Notes under the pieces: model-generated
What the model was told of the DNA's origin: nothing
Databases searched by the model: none
What the model saw: only the letters and a program-made list of their open reading frames with translations
Position numbers and translations under genes: made by a program
Source of the DNA: Bryobacteraceae bacterium
GTDB taxonomy: Bacteria; Acidobacteriota; Terriglobia; Bryobacterales; Bryobacteraceae
Assembly (NCBI GenBank): GCA_025055455.1
Contig: JANWXD010000001.1
Location: 62,001-126,000 of the forward strand
Direction of reading: 5' to 3'
DNA length: 64,000 nucleotides
Shown: piece by piece, positions 35,552-45,181 of the stretch
How the letters are laid out: every line of letters starts with the position of its first letter
Position numbering within the stretch: the stretch's first letter is position 1

Positions 35552-35911
35552 TTACACTGCCGGCGCGATCGTGGGAACCAGGGTCTGCCGTACCGGATCC
35601 CCGGTGACGGTGAGACTTTCTAAAGCGGTCAGGCCCAGCACGCTCGTGTCGCCGGGCTCGCCGAGCACCACGACGACGGGTCCGGTCCGCCCGTTCCAGG
35701 CGAGCAAAGCATAACCAAGCTGCCGTTCGATCACTGCCCCGGTGATCGTTGAAACTGCCGGGTTTCAGCCGGAGTAATGCCGATCTCTCGCAAGGTCGAG
35801 ACCGGAATCCACGTGAACAGGGAGCCTGTGTCTACCAGCAATTCGAGCTCGCGGCGGGCGCCCCGGCTCCGCGATATTGCAGACCGTAACACGGACGCTG
35901 AACAGACCCAC
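35552..35911 (-). pseudogene. retropepsin-like aspartic protease, two compensating frameshifts
   Basis: From GTG at 35911 the reading is GLFSVRVTVCNIAEPGR; one extra C near 35855-35862 moves the frame to ELELLVDTGSLFTWIPVSTLREIG with the aspartic protease motif DTG; a second indel near 35740-35745 returns to the first frame at TITGAVIERQLGYALL and runs to VLGEPGDTSVLGLTALESL and the stop. The joined product is about 119 codons, the usual length for this clan AA family, and the first and last parts are in the same frame. In the unshifted frame a TGA ends translation in the middle. Either a real pseudogene or base-calling errors. Confidence 0.75.
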
Positions 35912-36114
35912 CGATCCCTATCGTAGCCCGGCGCCGGCAAGCAGAGTGGCCTCCCGTGGGCACGGAGGGCCCACGCCATCATGCTCGACACCCGGCCAAT
36001 GGATGCGGCCACTTCGTCCCGGCGCCGGCAGTTGGTCTGCGATCCCTGTGCCCGGGCGAGAAGGGCGCAATCCTCTGCCTGCTCGCTTCGCGGACATCCG
36101 CTGGTCTCTTCGGC
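35912..36114. other. intergenic, nothing recognised
   Basis: About 200 bases between the protease remnant and the amidohydrolase stop. Apart from TACGAT (35925-35920 on the minus strand), eight bases before the protease GTG, I see no element. Confidence 0.5.
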
Positions 36115-37383
36115 CTACTTCGGCGGCCGGACGATGTGATCGATCCCTTCGCGCACGCCGTAGGTCGGCCCCAACTGGCGGTAATCCGTCGCCGCCCGGC
36201 TGTTCCAATCCCAAACGACGCGCCCTTCCCGCAGCGTCATCTCGCAAAACAAGCGGTGCCGGCCGCTCAAGCGCCCGTCGTGCGCGTCGCGAAAGCCGAA
36301 ATCGCCCTCCATCAAGCGCCAGACTGCAATATCCGCCACCGCGCCTTCGCTCAGGTGGCCCAGCTCCGGCCGCTGAATCATCTGCGCCGGGTTCCACGTC
36401 GTCCGCAGGATCACTTCCGCGAGCGGCATACCCATGGCCAGGAATTTGGACATCGTCGTCGGCAGATCCATCATGCCGGCGTTCATGCTGCCCGTGTGCA
36501 GGTCTGTCGAGATCGAGTCCGGATAAAACCCCTGCTCGATGGCGGGCACGGCGTTGCGAAAGGCAAAACTGCCGCCTCCGTGGCCGACGTCGAACTTCAC
36601 CCCGCGCTGGCGCGCTCGGAACAAGTATTCGTACAGCCGTCCTTTCTCGTCCACCCAAGGGACCGGCGCCCGGAAGCAATGCGTGCTGATGTCGCCCGGA
36701 CGCAGCCGCTCGGTCACCAGCCGCCAGTAGGGCCGCTCGGGCAAAAAGTAGCCGAAATCCACCATCACCGGAATGCCCGCCAGCTTGCCCGCCTCGACCG
36801 CCGCATCCACCGAGCGCCAGTCCGGCAGCCGGTAGTGCGCCGATTTGACCCCCACCACGACGTCTCTGTGTTTCTTTGCCAGGCGCGCCACCTCCTGCGG
36901 GTTGAAGCCGGACTGCTCCACCTCGTCGGTGATCATGCCGTACGGAGCGATGTTGATCATCGCCAGCACGCGCGTCCGCGTCCGGTCTGCCACCGTATAG
37001 CGCAAGGTCTCGAAGTTCTTCCAGCCGGCCGTCCCGGCGTCCACCATGGTGGTGGTTCCGGTGCGGAAGCTGAAATCGTCGGCGCGCACGCTCATGTCGC
37101 CGGCCCAGACGTCGGGAAGCCCATAGGTGGCAAACAGGTGGGTGTGAATGTCCACCAAGCCGGGCGTCACGTAGAGGCCACTCACGTCCACTGCCAGGCG
37201 TGCCTCCGAGGCGGCGATCCGTGGCCGCACCGCCGCAACTTTGCCGTCCCGAATGGCCACGTCGGCCACACGGTCCACTCCGTTGCGCGGATCGATCACG
37301 TGCCCGCCCCGGAGAACGAGATCGTAGGGTTGCGCCCAGATCCCGCAAGTAAGCGCTGCTAGCGTCAGGCAAGCTCGCTTCAT
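36115..37383 (-). CDS. secreted amidohydrolase-superfamily metalloenzyme
   Basis: A signal peptide ([14 protein letters not shown]) is followed by a composite-domain amidohydrolase: [18 protein letters not shown], the metal motif H80-T-H82 (GLVDIHTHL), a GVKSAHY segment where the bridging Lys would lie, [18 protein letters not shown] and DLHTGS with the barrel-end Asp. It resembles the dihydroorotase/D-aminoacylase-like deacetylases. The start at 37383 overlaps the oxidoreductase stop as ATGA. It is the last gene of the unit that starts with the MLE-type enolase, and with its signal it should act in the periplasm. Substrate unknown. Confidence 0.85.
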   Translation of the reverse strand: MKRACLTLAALTCGIWAQPYDLVLRGGHVIDPRNGVDRVADVAIRDGKVAAVRPRIAASEARLAVDVSGLYVTPGLVDIHTHLFATYGLPDVWAGDMSVRADDFSFRTGTTTMVDAGTAGWKNFETLRYTVADRTRTRVLAMINIAPYGMITDEVEQSGFNPQEVARLAKKHRDVVVGVKSAHYRLPDWRSVDAAVEAGKLAGIPVMVDFGYFLPERPYWRLVTERLRPGDISTHCFRAPVPWVDEKGRLYEYLFRARQRGVKFDVGHGGGSFAFRNAVPAIEQGFYPDSISTDLHTGSMNAGMMDLPTTMSKFLAMGMPLAEVILRTTWNPAQMIQRPELGHLSEGAVADIAVWRLMEGDFGFRDAHDGRLSGRHRLFCEMTLREGRVVWDWNSRAATDYRQLGPTYGVREGIDHIVRPPK

Positions 37384-38598
37384 GACAGCACAATCCGCTC
37401 CCGCCGCGCGTCCCACACCGCGTACCTCCTTGTACGCCAGGACCGGACCCCCATCTCGCAGGCCACCACGCCATAGTAGCCCAGCTGGCAGTCACACTTG
37501 AGCGGTTCATTCATTCGGATCGCGTTGAGCAGGTTGCGGTGGTGCCACTCGATATCCTCGCCGCCCGTTTTCTGGTGCACGATCTCCTTCGCCTCGCTGG
37601 CATACAGCCGCTGCGGCCGGATGACGAAGCCGGTCCGGGTGAACCACAGCGTCGCTTTATGTCCGCGCAGCACGTGGTCGACGGGCGTGTCGTTGGCCAT
37701 AGAGGACACCAGCAACACGGTGGGGCCGCCCGGATAGTCCAGCATGAAGTTGAACGTGTCCGGCACCTCGGCCGGCGACTGCCGAAAGTGCCACTTCCCA
37801 CCGGCGCCGACGCCGCGCTCTGGGAATGTGAGTCCGAGCGCCTTGATGATGCGTGTGACGCGGTGGATGAACAAATCGCTGGCGATGCCGCTCGAATAGT
37901 CCCAATACCGCCGCCAGTGAAAGAAGCGCTCCGGGTCCCAGGGTCGCTTCGGCGCGGGCCCTAGCCAGGCGTTCCAGTCCAGATTGATCCCCGGCCGGGC
38001 GTCGGCATCGAGCGGCCCGGTCCAGAAATCGTGCCGGTAGTTGCGCGAGTAATCGATCTGCGCCAGAACTACGCTGCCCAGCACCCCCTCTTTCACGTAG
38101 CGATAGGGCTGTCTCGTAAGAGTCGTCCGACATGCCCTGCACACCCACCTGCATCTTCACGCCGGTCGAGCGGATCTTCGCCACCACTTTCTTGGCCTCC
38201 TCGGCGGTGCGCGTCATGGGTTTTTCGCAGTAGATGTGCTTGCCCGCGTCGGCCGCGTCTACGGTCATGCGATAGTGCCAGTGCTCGGGTGTGGCAATGA
38301 GGACCAACTCTACGTCCGGGCGCGCCAGCAGGCGGCGGTAGTCCCGGAAGGCGGGCGCCCCGGTCAGCTGGGCGGCCGCCTCCGCCCGTTTGTCGAAGAC
38401 GTCGCACACCGCGCCGATCTCGACATTGTCGGACTGGCGCATTTTCAAAAGGGTCCGGATGTGGGCCATGCCCATGCCGCCGCAGCCGATCACGCCGACG
38501 CGAATGCGCTCGTTCGCTCCGGAAATCTGGGCGTAGGCGCGCGCCGTCAAGGTTGCTGCTGCCGCGCGCGCAAAATCTCTGCGGCTCAGGTGCGCCAT
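37380..38598 (-). pseudogene. Gfo/Idh/MocA oxidoreductase with Tat signal, single frameshift
   Basis: The first part (from 38598) has a Tat signal ([21 protein letters not shown]), a Rossmann motif ([17 protein letters not shown]), TPEHWHYRM and the catalytic-region CEKPMTRT. It loses the frame after MSDDSYETA near 38110-38112, where one extra C is needed to explain the jump to [22 protein letters not shown] in the next frame, which carries on to the C-terminal domain and the stop at 37380. Repaired length is about 405 aa, the usual size. The intact second half, the ATGA overlap with the amidohydrolase and the lack of other damage argue for a recent mutation or a sequencing error. NAD(P)-dependent sugar or polyol oxidation is the family role. 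Confidence 0.82.
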
Positions 38599-38629
38599 GC
38601 CGCCATTGTAGCGATTGGAAGAACGGAGC

Positions 38630-39544
38630 TCAGTTGGACGGCAGGCCGGAAGATATCGTCACGCGGTAGCGCAGCCGCAACGGCTTGGGCGGGACCAGCC
38701 GGTAGGTTTCCAGGCCCGGATAGTTCACCCCGAGAAAGCCATAGTGCCGCAGGCACCAGCCGTTGGGGAAGCCGGGATTCCCTGGGTCGATTTCGATGCG
38801 CAGGGTCGCAGGACGCCCCTCGTAGAACGCTTCCAGTTGGGCCCAGCGGTGGGCCACCATGTCCGTGTCCTGGGTCTGGACCCCCGCGTCGGTGACGATC
38901 CGCGTTTCGCTCCGCGGGGCGAAGCGAACCGCGAAGCCGCCATAACCCTTCCGATCCAGTTGCTCGCCGGCGATCTCCACCGGCGCTCCCAGCGCCTCGA
39001 AAGCCAGGTGGAACTCCAGCACCCGGGCGTTGCCGGCGGTGCGGTGAGCGACGATCTCCACTTCCTCACGCACCACCTGACGGTCCTCTACGAACCAGCC
39101 GTTCTCGACACCGAGCCGCGCCGTCTCCACCCCGGTCTCTCGCTGGGTCCAACGCAGGAATTTCTGCCGGAGGCCCCGGATGGTCCACAGGTCATAGGTC
39201 CGGCCCCCGACCCGGACTACGGGCCAGCTCCAAAAGATCCCCCGGTGATGATAGTGATCCTGCGGAAAGTCATCCGTGACAACGGTTCCGTCCGGCGCCC
39301 AAACAGGATGTAGGTAGCAGCAGCGGCGGCGGTTCTCCGGAACGCCTTCTTTGAGAATCATCCCGTGGTTGTAGGCGAAGACCGGCCGCCCATTCTCCAG
39401 GAGCTCGATCCGCTGTGGCGCCTCCCGAAACGAAAACGGGCTCGCCGCCGGCAAGGTGGCGGCTTGAAACAGCGCGGCACCGCCGCACACCAAGGGCACG
39501 ACAACTTTCCATTTTCGAGGCCGTGTGCGACAACCGGAGGTCAC
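38630..39544 (-). CDS. DUF6807 (PmoA-like) exported protein
   Basis: The family signature DHYHHRG (96-102, [13 protein letters not shown]) and the surrounding strands are present. DUF6807/PmoA proteins are widespread in polysaccharide- and glycan-degrading clusters of planctomycetes and acidobacteria; the activity is not established. A signal-like segment ([21 protein letters not shown]) precedes the domain. GTG at 39544 starts three nt after the receptor stop, so coupling is likely. The oxidoreductase follows after 31 nt. Confidence 0.8.
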   Translation of the reverse strand: MTSGCRTRPRKWKVVVPLVCGGAALFQAATLPAASPFSFREAPQRIELLENGRPVFAYNHGMILKEGVPENRRRCCYLHPVWAPDGTVVTDDFPQDHYHHRGIFWSWPVVRVGGRTYDLWTIRGLRQKFLRWTQRETGVETARLGVENGWFVEDRQVVREEVEIVAHRTAGNARVLEFHLAFEALGAPVEIAGEQLDRKGYGGFAVRFAPRSETRIVTDAGVQTQDTDMVAHRWAQLEAFYEGRPATLRIEIDPGNPGFPNGWCLRHYGFLGVNYPGLETYRLVPPKPLRLRYRVTISSGLPSN

Positions 39545-39547
39545 AAA

Positions 39548-42500
39548 TCAGAAATAGAACTTCGCTCCTAGCTGCACCTTCCGCGAAGCGCTCACCACGC
39601 TGTCCCGCACGCGTCCGAAGATCGACGAAGTCACCACGGCGGTCGGAAAGCCGAACGTGGGTGTGTTGGTCAGGTTGGTGAAGTCGCCGCGCAGCTCCAA
39701 ATAGACATTCTCGCGCCCCAGTCCGATGCGCTTCAGGACCGCCAAGTCCACGTTGAACGAGCCCGGCCCTTCCAGGAAATTCCGCCCGGTATTGCCGAAC
39801 TGTCCGGGCGCCGGGATGGAGAACTTAGCTCGCTCCGCCTCGTTCAGATACCACTTGAGACCGGAGCCCGGGTCATCGAAAAGCTGACCCAAGCTGCGCG
39901 TGCAACCGCTACAGTCGGCCGTGGACTGGTTGACGCTGCCGAAGGTGTTCGAGCCCGAATAGACCGTAAACGGCCGGCCGCTCATCAGCCGCAAAAATCC
40001 GGTGACCTGCCACCCTCCAAGGATCTTGTCGGCCGCCGCGGGCCAACCCGAGCCCCACCTGCGACCCCGTCCGAAGGGTAGCTCCCAGGACCAATTGGAT
40101 TGCACCACGTGCGTGCGGTCGAAATCCGAACGGGCATAATTCAGCCTGCGGTTGAAAATGTCGAACGGGGTCGAAGAAGCGGCCTGAGCGCTGCCCGTAG
40201 CGATGACGGTGAAGGCGGGATCATACGAGCGCGTATCCAGCGACTTCGCCCACGTGTAACTGACCTGGTAACTCAGGCCGCCGCTGAACCGCCGCTCCAC
40301 CTGGATTTCCAGCGCGTGGTAGGTCGAGAAATCATTCGAGTCGATCACTCGCATCCCGCCGCTGAACTGCGGGAACGGAATGAAGAAAAAGGGCCCCATG
40401 CCGGAAAGATCCGTCACCGAGCGCGGTGGGCTCCCTTGGAGACGCGTGGCGATGGCCGAGGCCAGGCCCGCCACGGAATTCAGTTGAAGCTGCGAGGCGA
40501 ACAATCGCCGCACCATCCGCGAACCCGTCTCGCCGGGCTGGAGCCGCGAGTCGGCCGCCAGCAATCGGTTCATCAAGTCCGACTCGCCGCCCGCCTGGAC
40601 CACTCGGAACGCTTCCAAGAAACCGTTGCGGAAAATCTCGGCCTGGTTAGCGTCGTAGGCTCCGAACAGATGATACGCCCTGCGGCCGATGTAGGCGATG
40701 TCCAGCACGGTGCGCGGCGCAATCTCGCGCTGAATGGAAAAACTCCACATGTGGGTGGTCGGCATCTTGAACTGCGGGTCCACCACCGTGATCAGATTGT
40801 TCGAAAAGGGAGCCGGCTGGGCCAGCTCCGAGGGCCGCACGGCCGGGGGCGTCAGACGCGGCAAGTTGGCCAGGCGCCCGCCCGCCTGTCCGAAACTGGT
40901 GTCGTTGATCCCCTGCGTCTGGCCCGGCAGCGTCTGAAACACAGCCGAGGACAGCACGAACGTGTTCAGCCGGTCATAGGCGATGCGGTAATTCGCCCGG
41001 ATCGAGGTCTTCCCCGTGCCAAAGGGGTCCCAGGCCAGCCCCACCGTGGGACCCAAGTTGTCCCAAGCGTCCTCGAACAATTTGCCCCGGACCCATCGCA
41101 GCGTCGTGGTCGGCCGCGCGCCGGCCTGCACGAGTTGGTCCGGCCGCGTGATCCGTTCCTCGGGATTGCGCGGGGCCAGCTTCATCTCCCACCGCAGACC
41201 CAAATCCAGAGTCAGATTGCGACGCAGCTTCCAGGTGTCGTGAATGTAGAAGTCGTACTCCGGATAGCGCGCGTCGAAGAAATACAGGCCCTCGATGAAC
41301 CGGTCCCCCCTGGAAGGGAAGCCGCGCGTGATGTTGCCCACGCGCCCCAGCAGGAAATTGATGTGGGACTGAAAGGCTGGCCGGTCGAACGCGACGTTGA
41401 GGTCCGGCGGCAAACCAAAGGTGGCCGGATCCACCGTGTTGACCGCCGTCGAAAAGTTCACCGCCTGCGTGGCGTTGGCCCCCGCAATCGAGCCGCGTAC
41501 GTCCACGTGTTTCTGGAAGCGCAGGTTGGCGCCGAGCTTGAGGGCATGCGAGCCCCGGAACCAGGAGAAGTTCTCGACGAACTGCCAGGTGTGGAGCCGC
41601 CGCTTGTTGCCGAAGCTGTATTCGGCCACCACCGCCACGGGCGCCACCAGCGTCACCTTGCTCAAGTCCGCCGTCGGGATCTGGAAGTCGAACGTGAAGC
41701 GGTTGAAGCCGAACACCATCTCGTTGGTGATGTTCGGTTGCGGGTTCCACCGCCAGTTCACCGCCAGGTTGCGCGGCGACCGCCGCGTGTCCACCACACA
41801 AGGGGTACCGGGAAAGATGGCCAGCCCGCCGTTGACGCTGTCGCAGAGCGTATCCTGCTGGCCCCACGCCATCCGGGCGTAGAACATGTTGCGTTCGCTG
41901 AAGATGTGGTCGATCTTGAACACCGCATCGTACTGCTTCTCTTTCTCCGGCGCCGTGAAGGTGTACAGCGCGGTATTCAATCCGTCGCCGCCGGTGAAGT
42001 TGTTCGGCAGCGGCTGCTGATTCACCAGTTCTTGGATCGTGCGATCCAAGCCCAGCCGTTGCGGGTCGCTGGCCGCGACATTGTAAGTGCCGATCGAGAG
42101 ACCCGGCAAAGGATTACCGGCAGCGTCCACCGAGGCACCCGGTACGCCGGCCGGCTGGTTCCGCCCGCCTCTCACGTAGCGCAGAATGCCGCGCCGCGCC
42201 TCGGCCGTGTACACGGTGCGGTTCACGATCTGCGTCTGGAGCGCCCGCAACAACTGGAGGTTCCCGAAGAAGAACGTCTTGTTGCGCACGACCGGGCCGC
42301 CCAGGCTGCCGCCCCAGATGTGCTGCACGAACTGCCGCTTGCCCACGCGGTTCAGATTGTTCTCCCACTCGTTGGCATTCAGTCGGGGCGTGCGGTAGAA
42401 CCAGAAGCCGTCGCCGTGGAATTCGTTGGACCCCGAGCGCGTCACCATGCTCACCTGACCGCCGCTGTTGCGTCCGTAATCCGCCGTGAAGCTCGAGGTC

Positions 42501-43144
42501 AACACGCGAAACTCCGCCAGCGAGTCGGGATTCGTCCGCAGCGGAGAAAAGTTCGATCCGCCGGCGCTCGTCTCGTTAATGTCGATTCCATCGAGCGTGA
42601 AATTCCAGGCCCGGTCCCGCGCCCCGTGCACGTGCACGCCGCCGCCGGTGTTGGCCCCGGAGACGACGCCCGGCTGCAGCAGCACCAACGTCAGCGGATT
42701 CCGACCCCGAACGCCGACGATGGGCAAATTCCGGATCATCTCGCCGGTGAACAGGTTGCCGATGTTGCCCGAGGTCGAAGTTTGCACCAGCTCGAAGGCC
42801 CCGCTCACCTCGATCTGCTCGGTGACCGCCCCGACCTCCAGGGTGACGTTCACCGTCGCCGGCTGCCCGATGCTCACTTGAGTGCCGCGCCCGACGAACT
42901 TCTTGAAGCCCGGCGCTTCCACCGTCACCGTGTAGCGGCCGGGCTGGACCGCCTCGAACACGTAGGTCCCCGTTTCAGACGTTCGGGTCGTAAACGAGAC
43001 CTGCGTCCGCTCGTTGAGCAACTGGACGGTCGCTCCCGGCACGGCCGCGCCGCTCGGATCCTGCACCACTCCGAGCACCCGCGACGTGGTCCCCTGTGCC
43101 AACGCGCCGGCCGTCGCCAGCAATAAGGCCATCAACAATCGCAT
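39548..43144 (-). CDS. TonB-dependent receptor of the exported catabolic unit
   Basis: Signal peptide (LLMALLLATAGALAQ), carboxypeptidase-regulatory-like domain (about 20-105: VLGVVQDPSGAAVPGATV), plug (about 115-260, GVHVHGARDRAWNFTLDGID is inside) and a long barrel ending LGAKFYF. 1,198 aa. ATG at 43144 has GGGAGG eight bases before it; the frame extending to 44563 is only an antisense-frame shadow of the enolase gene. It has its own promoter-like sequence and begins the stretch receptor-DUF6807-oxidoreductase-amidohydrolase, so it probably imports the compound these enzymes process. Confidence 0.92.
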   Translation of the reverse strand: MRLLMALLLATAGALAQGTTSRVLGVVQDPSGAAVPGATVQLLNERTQVSFTTRTSETGTYVFEAVQPGRYTVTVEAPGFKKFVGRGTQVSIGQPATVNVTLEVGAVTEQIEVSGAFELVQTSTSGNIGNLFTGEMIRNLPIVGVRGRNPLTLVLLQPGVVSGANTGGGVHVHGARDRAWNFTLDGIDINETSAGGSNFSPLRTNPDSLAEFRVLTSSFTADYGRNSGGQVSMVTRSGSNEFHGDGFWFYRTPRLNANEWENNLNRVGKRQFVQHIWGGSLGGPVVRNKTFFFGNLQLLRALQTQIVNRTVYTAEARRGILRYVRGGRNQPAGVPGASVDAAGNPLPGLSIGTYNVAASDPQRLGLDRTIQELVNQQPLPNNFTGGDGLNTALYTFTAPEKEKQYDAVFKIDHIFSERNMFYARMAWGQQDTLCDSVNGGLAIFPGTPCVVDTRRSPRNLAVNWRWNPQPNITNEMVFGFNRFTFDFQIPTADLSKVTLVAPVAVVAEYSFGNKRRLHTWQFVENFSWFRGSHALKLGANLRFQKHVDVRGSIAGANATQAVNFSTAVNTVDPATFGLPPDLNVAFDRPAFQSHINFLLGRVGNITRGFPSRGDRFIEGLYFFDARYPEYDFYIHDTWKLRRNLTLDLGLRWEMKLAPRNPEERITRPDQLVQAGARPTTTLRWVRGKLFEDAWDNLGPTVGLAWDPFGTGKTSIRANYRIAYDRLNTFVLSSAVFQTLPGQTQGINDTSFGQAGGRLANLPRLTPPAVRPSELAQPAPFSNNLITVVDPQFKMPTTHMWSFSIQREIAPRTVLDIAYIGRRAYHLFGAYDANQAEIFRNGFLEAFRVVQAGGESDLMNRLLAADSRLQPGETGSRMVRRLFASQLQLNSVAGLASAIATRLQGSPPRSVTDLSGMGPFFFIPFPQFSGGMRVIDSNDFSTYHALEIQVERRFSGGLSYQVSYTWAKSLDTRSYDPAFTVIATGSAQAASSTPFDIFNRRLNYARSDFDRTHVVQSNWSWELPFGRGRRWGSGWPAAADKILGGWQVTGFLRLMSGRPFTVYSGSNTFGSVNQSTADCSGCTRSLGQLFDDPGSGLKWYLNEAERAKFSIPAPGQFGNTGRNFLEGPGSFNVDLAVLKRIGLGRENVYLELRGDFTNLTNTPTFGFPTAVVTSSIFGRVRDSVVSASRKVQLGAKFYF

Positions 43145-43195
43145 GGACCCACCTCCCCGCCGCCACGGCGATCGGTTTCGCCGCAGCCTCCCTGC

Positions 43196-43225
43196 AATAT
43201 ACAGCCGGCGTCTTTTCGACGGCAA
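43196..43225 (-). promoter_or_regulatory. candidate promoter for the TonB receptor
   Basis: TTGCCG (43225-43220) and TATATT (43201-43196) on the minus strand, 18-bp spacer, 95-nt gap between the enolase stop and the receptor start; the leader would be about 45 nt and carries the GGGAGG ribosome-binding site. Confidence 0.6.
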
Positions 43226-43239
43226 CCCCGGACCGCGCT

Positions 43240-44400
43240 TTAGGTGAGCCCCCCGCGAACTTTGGCCTCGTCCACCTCCACGCCCAAGCCCGGACCCAGG
43301 GGCACCTCGATGGCGCCATCGCGCGCCACCAGCGGCGTTTTCAGACAGCTTCCCCGGAGAAACAGCGGCCCGGTGAGTGCCGCCGGGAATTTGAGCTGGT
43401 AGGCGGCGTAGAGCGGGAGCGAAGCCGCCAGCGACACGTCGGGGTCCGTCAAACCGCTGCCCAGAAACAGCAAGCCCGCATCCAGGACGATCTCGATCTG
43501 CCGCCGCGCATCCCATAGGCCCGCCGTCCGTGCCGGCTTCATCGCCACGCCGTCGAGGAGGCCCAGCTTGATGAACTCCACCAGCTCCGTGGACGAAACC
43601 ACTCCTTCGTCCATCAAGATAGGCAGCGCACCCAGCTTCCTCAGCTCGCGATAACCCGTCAGCCGGTTGGCGGGAAGCGGCTGCTCCAATACATTGACCC
43701 CTACATCGGCCAATTTCGGGATCACCTCCAACGCCGTGGCCAGGTCGTAGCCGCCGTTGGCGTCGGCCCACAAAAACGCTTCCGGGGCCAGCTTGCGGAC
43801 GCGGCGGCACAGTTCTAGGTCGTATTTCGGATCCGGCGCCACTTTCACGTTGAAGTGGCGGTAACCTCGCGCTCGCCCTTCTTCGACCAGCTGCTCGGTC
43901 TCCTCGAGCGAGGCCGGATTCACGGTCCAGCTCAGGGTGATGCGCTCGAGCGGCTTGCGCCCCCAGCGCCGGGGCAGGCTCTCGCCGTGGAGCCTTCCGG
44001 CCAGATCGTGCAGCGCCAAGTCGATGCCGGCTTTGGCAATCGGCATGCCCGTGGAAAACGACGGGGCAATCGCCCGGTTCATCCGCGCGTGCGCGCCGGC
44101 GATGTCCAGCGGGTCGTGCCCCAAGAGCGCCGGTCCCAAGTATCGCTCGATCGCCGACAGCACGGACTCCGGCGTCTCGTAGCTCCAGGTCGGAATCGGC
44201 ACGCACTGGCCCCAGCCGACCGCCCCATCGTCGCACGTCACCTTGACAAACACGGTGGGTCGTTCCGGCTTCGTGAAAAACTTGAAATGGGCCGTGACCG
44301 GATAGCTGACGGGGAACGCTTCGATGCGGGCGATGCGGCGCGCGGCGCCGTAGGCGATCGCGGCAGCGCCTCCCAATTCCAGAAACCTGCGGCGCGTCAT
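43240..44400 (-). CDS. enolase-superfamily protein, MLE subgroup, with Tat-like signal
   Basis: An N-terminal TRRRFLELGGAAAIAYGAA resembles a short Tat signal; the enolase domain follows at residue 23. Catalytic features: K186 (FNVKVAP, second Lys of the usual KxK, first is N), metal ligands D213 (WADANGG), E239 (VLEQPLP) and D264 (LMDEG), and K288 (AMKPAR) on the other barrel face. A Lys/Lys pair marks the muconate-lactonising/epimerase subgroup, rather than the His-Asp pair of sugar-acid dehydratases. The protein is complete. It follows rsmE by 15 nt, with GGGGAAG before the ATG, and precedes the TonB receptor unit. Substrate unknown. Confidence 0.87.
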   Translation of the reverse strand: MTRRRFLELGGAAAIAYGAARRIARIEAFPVSYPVTAHFKFFTKPERPTVFVKVTCDDGAVGWGQCVPIPTWSYETPESVLSAIERYLGPALLGHDPLDIAGAHARMNRAIAPSFSTGMPIAKAGIDLALHDLAGRLHGESLPRRWGRKPLERITLSWTVNPASLEETEQLVEEGRARGYRHFNVKVAPDPKYDLELCRRVRKLAPEAFLWADANGGYDLATALEVIPKLADVGVNVLEQPLPANRLTGYRELRKLGALPILMDEGVVSSTELVEFIKLGLLDGVAMKPARTAGLWDARRQIEIVLDAGLLFLGSGLTDPDVSLAASLPLYAAYQLKFPAALTGPLFLRGSCLKTPLVARDGAIEVPLGPGLGVEVDEAKVRGGLT

Positions 44401-44415
44401 AAAATCTTCCCCATT

Positions 44416-45159
44416 TTACTGGAGCCGTTCCGCGGCGGCCCATGCGTTGGCCAGAACCGCCAGGGCCGCGATCGCCGCGGTTTCGGTGCGCATGATCAGC
44501 GGCCCGAGCGAGACCGCCACCCAGTCTGCTTTCCGGGCTGCCTCGCGCTCGGTCTCGGTCCACCCTCCCTCCGGCCCCACCAAGAGGGCGACCGAGTCCG
44601 CTGGAAGGCGCCGATTCGGCGGCGGCAGTGCGGCCAACAGCGGCGGCAGGTTTTTCGCCTCATCGAGCACGTAGCGGTACGGGCCAGACCAGGCCAGGGC
44701 CTCCCGCAGCGACTGGGGCCACTCTACTTCGGGCGGCCGCTGCCGCCGCGCCTGCTGGCTGCTTTCGAGCACGATCCGCCGCCAGCGCTCGAGCCGCTTC
44801 GGCGCGGCCAGCCGGAGGCCCTTCTGGCTCCGCACCGTCTCGATGGGAATCACAGATTCCACACCCAACTCCGTCGCCTTTTCGAGCATCCACTCGAACC
44901 GGTCGAACTTGATGAGGGCCACCAGCAGGTGGAGGCGCACCGGCAGCGGTTGGTCCTCGAGCCGCTCCAGCACCCGAAGCTCGACTCGGGCCGGGCCGAA
45001 GGCCACGATTTCCGCCAGGTAAACGGCTCGGTTGTCGGAGATCTCGTAGCGCTGGCCCCGCTCGGCGCGGAGCACGCGCCGCAGATGCTCGGCCGCCTCG
45101 CCCCGCAGCTCCGCCCGCCCCTGCCGGATCTCCTCCACAAAGAACCGCCGCCGCGCCAT
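44416..45159 (-). CDS. rsmE: 16S rRNA m3U1498 methyltransferase RsmE
   Basis: RsmE methylates N3 of U1498 in 16S rRNA using S-adenosylmethionine. The SPOUT knot motifs LLVGPEGGWTETE and SLGPLIMRTETAAIAAL are intact, and the N-terminal PUA-like part starts MARRRFFVEE. 247 aa. Its ATG is only 22 bp from the divergent ruvA ATG, so each promoter must reach into the other gene. Confidence 0.96.
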   Translation of the reverse strand: MARRRFFVEEIRQGRAELRGEAAEHLRRVLRAERGQRYEISDNRAVYLAEIVAFGPARVELRVLERLEDQPLPVRLHLLVALIKFDRFEWMLEKATELGVESVIPIETVRSQKGLRLAAPKRLERWRRIVLESSQQARRQRPPEVEWPQSLREALAWSGPYRYVLDEAKNLPPLLAALPPPNRRLPADSVALLVGPEGGWTETEREAARKADWVAVSLGPLIMRTETAAIAALAVLANAWAAAERLQ

Positions 45160-45160
45160 G

Positions 45161-45166
45161 TAGAAT
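45161..45166 (+). promoter_or_regulatory. -10-like TAGAAT before ruvA
   Basis: TAGAAT ends 15 bases before the ruvA ATG, within the 22-bp gap to rsmE. No -35 match was found; any -35 would lie in the rsmE coding sequence. Confidence 0.4.
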
Positions 45167-45181
45167 AGCTACGCTTCCCTC

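Noticed and set aside
38100-38125. Programmed ribosomal frameshift in the oxidoreductase
   Set aside because: No slippery heptamer of the X-XXY-YYZ type and no obvious downstream hairpin at AGCCCTATCGC; a plain indel is simpler.
43240-44400. Reading the enolase-superfamily protein as a sugar-acid dehydratase
   Set aside because: It has Lys on both barrel faces (K186, K288), which is the MLE/epimerase arrangement, not the His-Asp pair of mandelate-racemase-type dehydratases.
43145-44563. Upstream extension of the TonB receptor frame (to 1,671 codons)
   Set aside because: The extension is a different frame of the enolase-superfamily and rsmE genes; the receptor has a ribosome-binding site and signal peptide at 43144.
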